Shown one piece after another: positions 8,960-16,853 of a stretch of DNA of 64,000 bases. The notes beneath the pieces were generated by a model. That model saw only the letters and a program-made list of their open reading frames with translations, made no database searches and was not told where the DNA came from. Origin of the DNA: Sphingopyxis sp. GTDB taxonomy: Bacteria > Pseudomonadota > Alphaproteobacteria > Sphingomonadales > Sphingomonadaceae. Both the position numbers and the translations under genes were made by a program. The stretch spans positions 62,001 to 126,000 of the forward strand of contig JAIXHQ010000005.1 in assembly GCA_030145715.1 (NCBI GenBank), read 5' to 3'. The number at the start of each line of letters is the position of its first letter. The stretch's first letter is position 1.

Positions 8960-10717
8960 ATGACTGCGGGGGGTGATCTTTTGGAACGGCTGTGCGGCCC
9001 GCTTGTGCGCGGCCTCGCCCTGCTCGTGCTTGCCCTTTTTGCGCTCCCGGCAAGCGCCACCACGCTCGACGTCGATCGCGACTTTTGCCATGCGACCAGC
9101 CGAACCGCGCTTGCCGACGACGGTCTGGCAAATCTTCGCTTTTCCTGCACGGGAACGCCCGCGGGATACCAGCAGGGAAGCCTGTGGCTGCGCACGCCGC
9201 TGGACAATTTCCGCGCCGGGCGAAACGACGCCGCGCTGATGATCCATCATTCGCGGTTCGACCGGCTGGCGGTCGCCTTTTCCTACGCCGACGGCGAAAC
9301 GCGTTGGCAACAGGTGCGCGCCGGCGATTATGGGTCGCACTGGCGCGCGGGTGGGCAAATCCTGTTCGAGGCGCCCGACCGCGCCGTCCCGCTGACCGCG
9401 GTGACGATGCGTTTCGACGGCCTGTCCAGTCACCAGTTCGTCCGCGCACGGCTGGTGTCGCAAGCGGCGGCGGGGATGCAGTCGGCGGGCATGGCGGCGG
9501 CGGTGGGCGCCGCGCTGATGCTGCTTTTGGTGAGTTGTATCTACAGCATGTCGCTGGCCTTTGCCGTGCGTCGCCAATATCTTGCGTGGCAGGCGGCCTG
9601 GTCGGCGACGATGCTGTTGTGGGGCGGCGTCTGGTCGCAGATGCATCTTGCGCTTTTGCCCGGAATGGCGGGCACCCTGTCGGCACAGATTTCCACGTTC
9701 CTTGCCTGTCTTGCGATCGCGCTGGCGACGATCAGCGCGGTGATGGCGGTCGATCGCGGCGCCGTGCCGGAACGGCTGCGGATGTTCGCCTTGGCCTTTG
9801 GCATCGGGGTCGGGCTGGTCGGCATCCCGCTGGCGTTCATCCGCAGCGGCAGCCTGGGGCCGCTGGCCGACATATTGGGCATGGTCGTCATCGCCGACCT
9901 TGTGATCGTCGTCGTCTGTCTTGGCTGGGCGTGGCGGCACGGATCGATCGAGGCGCGCGACTTTCTCGCGGCATGGGGGCTGCCGATGGCGATGCTGGCT
10001 TTCATCCATGTCGTCGATGTCGAGGACGGCTTTTGGGGCGGCGGGTCAAAACTGCTGATCTTTGTCGCCGCGACGTGGCAGGCCTTGTGGCTGGCCGCCG
10101 CCGCGACGCGCCGGCTGGCGCATTTGCGCATCGAGCGCGATCATGCGCGCGATGCCGAGGCACAGGCGCGCCAACTCGCGCGGCGCGATCCGCTGACGGG
10201 CCTGCCCAACCGCCGCGGCTTCGTCGAAAGCGTGACGCCGCTGTTGGCGCGCGCGCGGGCGGACAATCTGCCGGCGGCGCTCCTGCTCGTCGACATTGAC
10301 CGGTTCAAATCGATCAACGATGTCTATGGCCATGACGCGGGGGACACGGTGCTGTGCGGCATCGCCCACCGCATCGAACGCTGGGAAGGGCCGATGTGTA
10401 CGGTCGCGCGGCTGGGCGGCGAGGAATTCGGCCTGCTGACCATCGGCATGGAGGGGATCATCCTCAGCCGTTTTGCCGAAAGCGTCCGGCGCGGAATCGC
10501 CGCCTGCGACCATCGCGAGATTTTGGGCGACCGGTCCGTCACCGCCAGTGTCGGCGTTGCCGAAGTCCGGCCCGCATGTGATTTCCAGCAACTGTACCGG
10601 CTTGCCGACGAAGCATTATATGACGCAAAGCGCGGCGGCCGGGACAAGGTCGTCGTGCAGCGCCACTATGACATGGCGGGACTTCCGCAGGGCCGTGAGG
10701 TCGCCAGATCCAATTGA
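8960..10717 (+). CDS. Membrane-bound GGDEF diguanylate cyclase with 7TM-DISM-like sensor
   Basis: A signal peptide (to about residue 30) precedes an extracytoplasmic domain of about 140 residues. Six to seven membrane helices follow (about 170-400), then a short coiled linker and a GGDEF domain. This is the 7TMR-DISM arrangement of ligand-sensing cyclases. The active site is GGEEF at about residue 486, a functional variant. DPLTGLPNRRGF and DIDRFKSINDVYGHDAGD are intact. The RxxD inhibitory site expected just upstream is absent (the stretch is CTVARL). The cyclase may therefore lack that product feedback. The ATG at 8960 is preferred to GTG 8957 because AAGGGA lies just upstream. It is a single gene. 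Confidence 0.88.
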   Translation: MTAGGDLLERLCGPLVRGLALLVLALFALPASATTLDVDRDFCHATSRTALADDGLANLRFSCTGTPAGYQQGSLWLRTPLDNFRAGRNDAALMIHHSRFDRLAVAFSYADGETRWQQVRAGDYGSHWRAGGQILFEAPDRAVPLTAVTMRFDGLSSHQFVRARLVSQAAAGMQSAGMAAAVGAALMLLLVSCIYSMSLAFAVRRQYLAWQAAWSATMLLWGGVWSQMHLALLPGMAGTLSAQISTFLACLAIALATISAVMAVDRGAVPERLRMFALAFGIGVGLVGIPLAFIRSGSLGPLADILGMVVIADLVIVVVCLGWAWRHGSIEARDFLAAWGLPMAMLAFIHVVDVEDGFWGGGSKLLIFVAATWQALWLAAAATRRLAHLRIERDHARDAEAQARQLARRDPLTGLPNRRGFVESVTPLLARARADNLPAALLLVDIDRFKSINDVYGHDAGDTVLCGIAHRIERWEGPMCTVARLGGEEFGLLTIGMEGIILSRFAESVRRGIAACDHREILGDRSVTASVGVAEVRPACDFQQLYRLADEALYDAKRGGRDKVVVQRHYDMAGLPQGREVARSN

Positions 10718-10744
10718 GCCGGCGCGCGCGGCGCGCCCGCCGGG

Positions 10745-11212
10745 TCAAAGTCCGGCGACGGCCGACTTGTTATCGACGACTTCCAGCGGCGGAGCCTTGC
10801 CGGCCGCGCCATGGCGACGATGGCTCAGCTTGCCTTCGACCTTGCCGCCATTTTCGATCGTGATATTTTCATAGGTCACGTCGCCGGTGATGCGGGCCGT
10901 CGCGTGGACGATCAGCGTCTTGGCCTCGATCGCACCGTCCAGCAGACCGGCGATCTTTGCCGTGTCGGCGATGACCGACCCCTTGATCTCGCTGGCCTCG
11001 CCCTGGACAAGATTGGCGCATTTCAGGTCGCCGTCGATCTTGCCATCGACGTGCAGGTCGACGCTGGCGGCGATATTGCCGGTGACGACGACGTCCGATC
11101 CCAGGATCGAAAAGGTCGTATGACGCGCGCCCGTCGCCATTTTAGCGGGCACCGCGGACGGCTGCGACGGAACCGACTCGCTGCCGGGCGTCGTCTTTGA
11201 CTTCGAGAACAT
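10745..11212 (-). CDS. Bactofilin (polymer-forming cytoskeletal protein)
   Basis: The 155-residue protein is a short right-handed beta helix flanked by disordered ends, as in bactofilins. The repeat core includes FSILGSDVVVTGNI, LHVDGKIDGDL, ASEIKGSVIADTAKIAGLLDG and ARITGDVTYENITIENGG. Bactofilins self-assemble without nucleotide and scaffold cell-wall enzymes. Its start lies inside the end of the M23 peptidase gene (71-bp overlap), the conserved neighbour that in other bacteria acts with it in cell shape. The membrane-targeting hydrophobic N-terminus seen in some bactofilins is not obvious here. Confidence 0.92.
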   Translation of the reverse strand: MFSKSKTTPGSESVPSQPSAVPAKMATGARHTTFSILGSDVVVTGNIAASVDLHVDGKIDGDLKCANLVQGEASEIKGSVIADTAKIAGLLDGAIEAKTLIVHATARITGDVTYENITIENGGKVEGKLSHRRHGAAGKAPPLEVVDNKSAVAGL

Positions 11213-12482
11213 CGGCTTTGGCCTCCAGGAAGCGGCGCGGGTTGACCGCGACGCCGTTCAAACGGACTTCGAAATGCAGGTGGCTGCCGGTCGAGCGGCC
11301 GGTCGAGCCCATTTTGGCGATCTGCTCACCCGCGGCAACCTGTGCCCCGACGGTCGAGGCAAAGCCCGACAAGTGGGCGTAACGGGTCAGGATGCCCTGA
11401 CCATGATCAACCTCCACGACATTGCCATAGCCCGATTTCTGTCCGACGAAAACGACACGTCCGGGCGCGGCGGCCAGGATCGGGCTGCCCATCGGTCCTG
11501 GGTAATCAAGCCCCGAATGCATCGCGCCGGCCCCGGTAAACGGATCGCTGCGATAGCCATAGCTGGACGACAGCATCAGCACATTGGCCGGTTTGCCCGA
11601 CGGGATGGCGACGAGCGTCCGTTCGAGCACTTCCATGCGGAACAATGCGCTTTCGAGTGCGGCAAAGGATTCGCCGAGCGAACTCGCGCGGCCGTTGCGG
11701 CTGCGATAGGGGATGAACGGACCACCGCGCCCGGCGGCGGCGTTGCGAACCAGCGCCGCGGGATTCATGCCCAGCTTGGCGACCGCGCCTTCGGCCTTTG
11801 TCGCGCGGTCGTTGACGGCGGCCAGCAACCGCGTGGCGAAATCTTCCTGCCGCGCTTCCAGCCGGGCCAGCACCTGCGCTTCGGGTGGCAGATTCGGGTT
11901 GATCGCCGCGCCGCTGTTCCGTGCGCTCGTCTTGAGCGGGGCCTTTTCGGCGACCGGCGCCGGGGCGCCTGCTTGCGGCGTCATCACGGCGGGTGCGACA
12001 CCGAAATGCGCCTTCGACCATTCTTCAAGCTGTTCCTGCCGGTCTTCCAGATCGGCGGCGGTTTCGGCCACATTGTCGCGATATTTGGCGATGCGCGCTT
12101 CCGACGCGGCGGCTGCGGCCTGCTGCTTGGCGACGGCGGCGCGTTCGCCCGAATTCAGCAACTGGCTGACCAGCACCGCAATCGTGGCCCCGGCCCACGC
12201 CAGCAGCACCAGTCCGGTGATCAGCGCGACACGCTTTTGCCACAGTGCGCTGACGCGCAGAAAGCGGACGTGGCCGTGGGTGCGAACGAATATCTCATGG
12301 TCCTGAAACAGCGCAGCAAGGCGCCGACGCACATCGCGCAGACCCGTTGTTCTCGATGACAAGTGGCGACCCCATCTTGACTTGTTTTTAGGGAGCCCTC
12401 CCCCCCGATGGACGCGCCCTTTATCAGCCGCGACCGGCCGCGGCGAATCTTTGGCGGGCGAGTCGGGTTGAATCGAAACCAT
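11142..12482 (-). CDS. M23 family metallopeptidase (LytM domain)
   Basis: The gene encodes a single-pass inner-membrane protein with a periplasmic zinc endopeptidase. One transmembrane segment (ITGLVLLAWAGATIAVLV) is followed by a coiled coil rich in Ala and Glu, then the LytM domain. The zinc ligands are His and Asp in HSGLDYPGP and the His pair in SHLHFEVRLNG near the C-terminus. It likely cuts peptidoglycan cross-links. The frame extends to 12575; I use ATG 12482, but no ribosome site is clear and the true start may lie nearer the DVRRRLAALFQDHEIFVR segment. It overlaps the bactofilin gene by 71 bp, so both products come from one message. Confidence 0.88.
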   Translation of the reverse strand: MVSIQPDSPAKDSPRPVAADKGRVHRGGGLPKNKSRWGRHLSSRTTGLRDVRRRLAALFQDHEIFVRTHGHVRFLRVSALWQKRVALITGLVLLAWAGATIAVLVSQLLNSGERAAVAKQQAAAAASEARIAKYRDNVAETAADLEDRQEQLEEWSKAHFGVAPAVMTPQAGAPAPVAEKAPLKTSARNSGAAINPNLPPEAQVLARLEARQEDFATRLLAAVNDRATKAEGAVAKLGMNPAALVRNAAAGRGGPFIPYRSRNGRASSLGESFAALESALFRMEVLERTLVAIPSGKPANVLMLSSSYGYRSDPFTGAGAMHSGLDYPGPMGSPILAAAPGRVVFVGQKSGYGNVVEVDHGQGILTRYAHLSGFASTVGAQVAAGEQIAKMGSTGRSTGSHLHFEVRLNGVAVNPRRFLEAKADVLEVKDDARQRVGSVAAVRGAR

Positions 12483-12604
12483 CATGCGGTGAACGGTGCC
12501 AAAGGCGCTGAAAGCTGCCGTTTTGGTAGGAAACAGGCCCCGAATCGGTCGAATCGTTGACGGCTTGCTTACCAATTTTGGTTAGGGCTAGGCAGGTGAA
12601 TAGC

Positions 12605-14002
12605 ATGGCCAAATCCGCTTCATCCGGTCCGACCGAATCGGCGACCGCCCCGTCCGTCCCGCCCGGCGCGCGTCCGCGTTCGGCGGTCAGCGCCGGGGTG
12701 GGCATCGTCGGCCTTGCAGGGCTGGTCGGCTATTTGCTGATCGCGCGGTTCGCGCCGCAGATCGCGGCCTTTTTCGGCATCGACTGGGGCGATCGCGGGC
12801 CGATGGACGGCCCCAATTCGGCCATCGCCAGTGTGCTGGCGTGCGGCGTGCCGATGGTGCTGTGGTCGGTGCTGGTCGACAAGGTACACCGCAATCCGTC
12901 GACGGGGATCGACTGGGCACAGCGCCGCCCATGGCGCGATACGATCGACATCAGCCTGACGAAACTGGCCGGACTGTGGGCGACATGGGGGCTGATCGCG
13001 CTGATCTATGCCACCATGCGCTATTATTGGGAGGGCAATTACGCCTTTTCGATGAACCTGCTCGAAACCGTCGCGCCGTGGCTGTTGCTGGTTTCCGTGC
13101 CCTATATGTTGTGGCTCGATCGGCGCATGATCGAACCGCGCGACGGGTGCTGGCAATTCGGGCGCTGGCTGATTGCGCCGGGACAGCCGGTTGACGGCCG
13201 CGCGATCGGCCATCACCTGCGCGCCTGGACGGTCAAGGGGTTTTTTACCGCCTTCATGCTGTCGATCGTGCCGGGCAATTTTTCCTCGCTGGTGACCGTG
13301 CCGATGAGCGAGGTTTTCGCCAACCCCTATATGACCGGCCTGTGGGCGATCAATTTCCTCTATCTGGTCGATGTCCATATCGCGACCGTCGGCTATATCC
13401 TGACGCTAAGGCCGCTCGACGCGCATATCCGCACCGCCAATCCCTATGGCATGGCGTGGGTGGCGGCGCTTGTCTGTTATCCGCCCTTCATCCTGATGAA
13501 CGGCGGGCCGCTCGATTATCAGGTCGCCGGGTCCGACTGGGGGTACTGGCTGGCGGGCCATGACAATCTGTTGATCCTGTGGGGCGTCGTGCTGGTCGCG
13601 CTGACCGCCGTATATAGCTGGGCGACGATGGCGTTCGGCATCCGCTTTTCGAACCTGACGCATCGCGGCGTCATCACCCATGGTCCCTATAAATATACGC
13701 GCCATCCGGCCTATATTTCGAAAAATCTCAGTTGGTGGGTCGGCTCGCTGCCGTTTCTGGTGACTGACGGCGGGTGGATAGAGGGCGCGCGCAACGTCAT
13801 CCTGCTGGGGATGGTCAGCGGCGTCTATTATTGGCGGGCAAAGACAGAGGAACGGCATCTGCTCGCCGATCCGGCTTATGTGGCCTATTGGAACTGGGCG
13901 CAGGCGAATGCCGCGATCCCGCGCTTTTTTGCAAAGCTGACGGGCCGGGCGCGCCCGTTGATCCGCCTCGATCCCGACGATCGCGTCGGGCCGGTGGCGT
14001 GA
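12605..14002 (+). CDS. Isoprenylcysteine carboxyl methyltransferase-like membrane protein
   Basis: A 465-residue polytopic membrane protein with about ten hydrophobic helices. The C-terminal quarter carries the ICMT/PEMT signature: GPYKYTRHPAYISKNLSWW, then a helix and KTEERHLLADPAYVAYW, the S-adenosylmethionine and lipid binding region of this family. The N-terminal extension with extra helices is longer than a minimal ICMT, so the substrate may be different; lipids or quinones are possible. The start ATG 12605 is the first in the conserved frame after an AGGCAGG-like site; an in-frame upstream ATG at 12557 looks spurious. It is divergent from the M23 gene. Confidence 0.8.
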   Translation: MAKSASSGPTESATAPSVPPGARPRSAVSAGVGIVGLAGLVGYLLIARFAPQIAAFFGIDWGDRGPMDGPNSAIASVLACGVPMVLWSVLVDKVHRNPSTGIDWAQRRPWRDTIDISLTKLAGLWATWGLIALIYATMRYYWEGNYAFSMNLLETVAPWLLLVSVPYMLWLDRRMIEPRDGCWQFGRWLIAPGQPVDGRAIGHHLRAWTVKGFFTAFMLSIVPGNFSSLVTVPMSEVFANPYMTGLWAINFLYLVDVHIATVGYILTLRPLDAHIRTANPYGMAWVAALVCYPPFILMNGGPLDYQVAGSDWGYWLAGHDNLLILWGVVLVALTAVYSWATMAFGIRFSNLTHRGVITHGPYKYTRHPAYISKNLSWWVGSLPFLVTDGGWIEGARNVILLGMVSGVYYWRAKTEERHLLADPAYVAYWNWAQANAAIPRFFAKLTGRARPLIRLDPDDRVGPVA

Positions 14003-14027
14003 CAGGCACGGACCGCGACGGCGCGCG

Positions 14028-14351
14028 TCAGGGCGCGACGACACCCTCCGCCTTCGCGGCTTTATCGGCTTCGGCATCGCGGCGGGCCTGGATTTTGGCA
14101 TGGCCAGCGGCGATGATGCGCCACGCCCGATCGCATCCGCGCTGGTCGGAAGCCCGCTTGCTCGCACAAATCTGTTCAAGTCGCGCGACGGCCATCTTGC
14201 GCTCTGTGGCACGGTCGGGGCCCCACATGCCAATGCCGCTGTAACTGGAAACTGCTCTTGCGCCGATGGATGCGGCCGAATTGACGGTCTGCGCGGCGGC
14301 GACGGATGGCAGCAGGGCGATCGCGAGAATAGCGGCTTTCAGATAGGACAT
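14028..14351 (-). CDS. Small exported protein of unknown function
   Basis: The product is about 107 residues, starting MSYLKAAILAIALL with a signal peptide cleaved near AAAQT. The mature part is hydrophilic and contains two Cys residues (in EQICASKRASDQRGCDRA) that could form a disulphide, then an Ala/Lys-rich tail. No family is recognised. AGGGAG is six bases before ATG 14351; an ATG at 14354 is the alternative. It lies downstream of gshA on the same strand with about 80 bp between. Confidence 0.65.
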   Translation of the reverse strand: MSYLKAAILAIALLPSVAAAQTVNSAASIGARAVSSYSGIGMWGPDRATERKMAVARLEQICASKRASDQRGCDRAWRIIAAGHAKIQARRDAEADKAAKAEGVVAP

Positions 14352-14428
14352 CATCGGCTCCCTGAAAGGGCTGGATGCCGAATAATAACATGGAAACCGG
14401 GCCTTGCAAACAGGGGCCGGCGCGATGC

Positions 14429-15802
14429 TCAAAAGCTGAGTTCGTCGTAGATTTTCGACAGGTCGTGATTCCACGCGCCCTCATATCGGCTTAGCAGGTC
14501 GTGCGCGGGCGACTTGCCGCTCTTGGCAATGCGCCGCAGCGGTTCGAGGAAGCCGACTTCATTGTCGCCCATCGAATTGACCTCGCCGCGCGCGGCAAGG
14601 CCCGCCGCCGCGATGTCGATAACGCGGTGTGCCAGATCGCCGACGGTGCCGCCGCCGGGGGCCGGGGCGTCGAGTCCTTCGCCTGGCACGGCATCGCGCA
14701 GCGCCTGCTGTTCCTCGATGGTCCATCCCTTGACGAGATCCCAGGCGGCGTCGAGCGCGCCCTGATCATAGAGCAATCCGACCCATAGCGCGGGAAGCGC
14801 GCAGATGCGGTTCCACGGGCCGCCGTCGGCGCCGCGCATTTCGAGAAAGCTTTTCAACCGCACTTCGGGAAAGGCGGTCGACAGATGGTCGTTCCAGTCG
14901 GAAAGCCGCGGCTTTTCGCCGGGCAGCGCGGGAAGCTCGCCCTTCAGAAAGGCGCGAAAGCTCTGCCCCGCAGCGTCGATATATTTGCCGTCGCGGAAAA
15001 CGAAATACATCGGGACGTCGAGCATATAGTCGACATAGCGTTCATATCCGAACCCCTGATCGAAGACGAAGGGCAACATGCCCGTGCGCGCCGGGTCGGT
15101 GTCGGTCCAGATATGGCTGCGATACGACAAAAAGCCGTTGGGCTTGCCCTCGGTAAAGGGCGAACTGGCGAACAACGCGGTCGCGAGCGGCTGCAGCGCC
15201 AGGCTGACCCGGAATTTCTGCACCATGTCGGCCTCGCTCGCATAGTCGAGGTTGGTCTGGATCGTGCAGGTGCGCAGCATCATGTCGAGACCCATGGTGC
15301 CGACGCGCGGCATATGGTCCAGCATGATCTTGTACCGCCCCTTGGGCATGATCGGCAATTCGGCGCGCGTCTTGTCGGGCCACATGCCAAGGCCAAGGAA
15401 ACCGAGCCCGAGTTCGGCGCCGACTTCCTTGACCTGTTTCAGGTGGCGGCCGGTTTCGGCGCAGGTCTGGTGAAGGTTTTCGAGCGGCGCGCCCGACAGT
15501 TCAAGCTGTCCCGCGGGTTCCAGGCTGACGGTGCCGTCGCTGCCCGCCAGCGCGATGACCTTTCCACCCTCGACCACCGGTTCCCAGCCAAAGCGCGTGA
15601 GCGCCATCAACAGGTCGTGGATGCCGCCGGGCTCGTCATAGGAAGGGGCGCGGTGATCGGCGGTGCGATAGACGAACTTTTCATGCTCGGTGCCGATGCG
15701 CCAGCGGTCCTTGGGCTTTTCGCCCTTCGCCATGGGGGCTGCGAGGTCGCTCGCATTCTCGACGATGGGGTCGTTGCCGTCCGATGCGGTTCGCGTGCTC
15801 AT
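14429..15802 (-). CDS. gshA: Glutamate-cysteine ligase (GCS2/plant-alphaproteobacterial type)
   Basis: This enzyme makes gamma-glutamylcysteine from glutamate, cysteine and ATP, the first step to glutathione. The 457-residue protein shows the plant-type family pattern. RIGTEHEKFVY opens the catalytic domain, and EPAGQLELSGAP and DMMLRTCTIQTNLDY carry the Mg-ATP and glutamate binding residues. FLEMRGADGGPWNRI forms the later active-site loop. The start is ATG 15802; ATG 15811 is also in frame. It follows rsmE on the same strand, a pairing usual in alphaproteobacteria. It supplies glutathione for the several GSTs in this window. Confidence 0.94.
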   Translation of the reverse strand: MSTRTASDGNDPIVENASDLAAPMAKGEKPKDRWRIGTEHEKFVYRTADHRAPSYDEPGGIHDLLMALTRFGWEPVVEGGKVIALAGSDGTVSLEPAGQLELSGAPLENLHQTCAETGRHLKQVKEVGAELGLGFLGLGMWPDKTRAELPIMPKGRYKIMLDHMPRVGTMGLDMMLRTCTIQTNLDYASEADMVQKFRVSLALQPLATALFASSPFTEGKPNGFLSYRSHIWTDTDPARTGMLPFVFDQGFGYERYVDYMLDVPMYFVFRDGKYIDAAGQSFRAFLKGELPALPGEKPRLSDWNDHLSTAFPEVRLKSFLEMRGADGGPWNRICALPALWVGLLYDQGALDAAWDLVKGWTIEEQQALRDAVPGEGLDAPAPGGGTVGDLAHRVIDIAAAGLAARGEVNSMGDNEVGFLEPLRRIAKSGKSPAHDLLSRYEGAWNHDLSKIYDELSF

Positions 15803-15904
15803 TTCGCGCATTTAGACGGTTCGGTATAGAATGCAATCGGCTGTTGAATGCGGGGCGCGGCCGCCCGTGCGCCGCTTTGTTCGGCGGCAGGACGATCCCG
15901 TCGA

Positions 15905-16654
15905 TCAGTTCTCGCCCGTCCAGTCGCCGTGCCGTGCCATCCACAGGCTGACGGCCGCGATCGCCGCCGTTTCGGCGCGCAGGATGCGCGGACCCAGCGC
16001 GATACGGCGGACGGCGGCATGACCGATCAGCATTTCGCGCTCGCGATCGGTAAAGCCGCCCTCGGGACCGGTCAGGATCGCGGCGGGCGCCGGGGCATCG
16101 ACAGACAAAAGCGCCTCGCCGCCAGCTTCGTCGGCGAACAGCAGCGCGCGGTCTGCGGGCCAGTTGGCGAGCAACTGGGCCAGTTTGACGGGTTCGCCCA
16201 GTGTCGGGATCGTGGTGCGCCCACATTGTTCGCACGCTTCGACAATCTGCGCTTCGATCCGCTCGCTCTTGACGCGCTCGACGATGGTGCGTTCGGTAAT
16301 CACCGGCTGCAATCGCGCGACCCCCAGTTCGGTCGCCTTCTCGATGATCCAGTCGAGCCGGGCTTTCTTGACTGGCGCAAAGCAGAGCCAGAGGTCGGGG
16401 ACCGTTTCCATCGCTCTCGTCTGCCGTTCGATACGCAGGGTCAGCGATCGCTTCGCCGCGTCGGCTATCACCGCCAGCCATTCTCCGCTGCGGTTGTCGA
16501 ACAGCAGGATCGGGTCGCCGACCTTTAATCGCATGACGTTCAGCAGATAATGGGCCGCGGACCCGTCGATCGTGGGCGCGGCGTCCGGGCCAAGCGGCAG
16601 GTCGACGAACAGGCGGGGGGTGCTGGCGGGCGGCCAGGCGGGAATCGCGGGCAT
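15905..16654 (-). CDS. rsmE: RsmE, 16S rRNA (uracil-1498-N3)-methyltransferase
   Basis: A 249-residue SPOUT methyltransferase. The N-terminal PUA-like domain (HYLLNVMRLKVGDPILLFD) is followed by the SAM-binding knot with ILTGPEGGFTDRE and LGPRILRAETAAIAAV, the hallmark of RsmE. IIEKATELGVARLQPVITERT is the first strand and helix of the catalytic domain. I take the ATG at 16654 (MPAIPAWPPAS) as the start; the frame is open to 16735, but that extension is not family-like. It precedes gshA on the same strand. Confidence 0.93.
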   Translation of the reverse strand: MPAIPAWPPASTPRLFVDLPLGPDAAPTIDGSAAHYLLNVMRLKVGDPILLFDNRSGEWLAVIADAAKRSLTLRIERQTRAMETVPDLWLCFAPVKKARLDWIIEKATELGVARLQPVITERTIVERVKSERIEAQIVEACEQCGRTTIPTLGEPVKLAQLLANWPADRALLFADEAGGEALLSVDAPAPAAILTGPEGGFTDREREMLIGHAAVRRIALGPRILRAETAAIAAVSLWMARHGDWTGEN

Positions 16655-16853
16655 GGCCCGGCGATAGCAGACAGCGATATTTTGCGCATCCGCCGCGTGC
16701 GACCCGCCAACCTGTCCCGGGCTGGCGCAGAACAACCGATTTGGCGGCCGGTCGCGCCCGCGGCGATTAGCGGTTTGGTAAGCAGTTTCGCCTTAGGTGC
16801 GAGATTACCAGCGGCGCATCTAAGTGGGGGCGTGCTGCAAGAGGGGTTATACC

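Noticed and set aside
7801-10009. Long minus-strand frames opposite comM and the GGDEF gene
   Set aside because: Arg-rich, low-complexity shadows without motifs; the plus-strand genes are certain.
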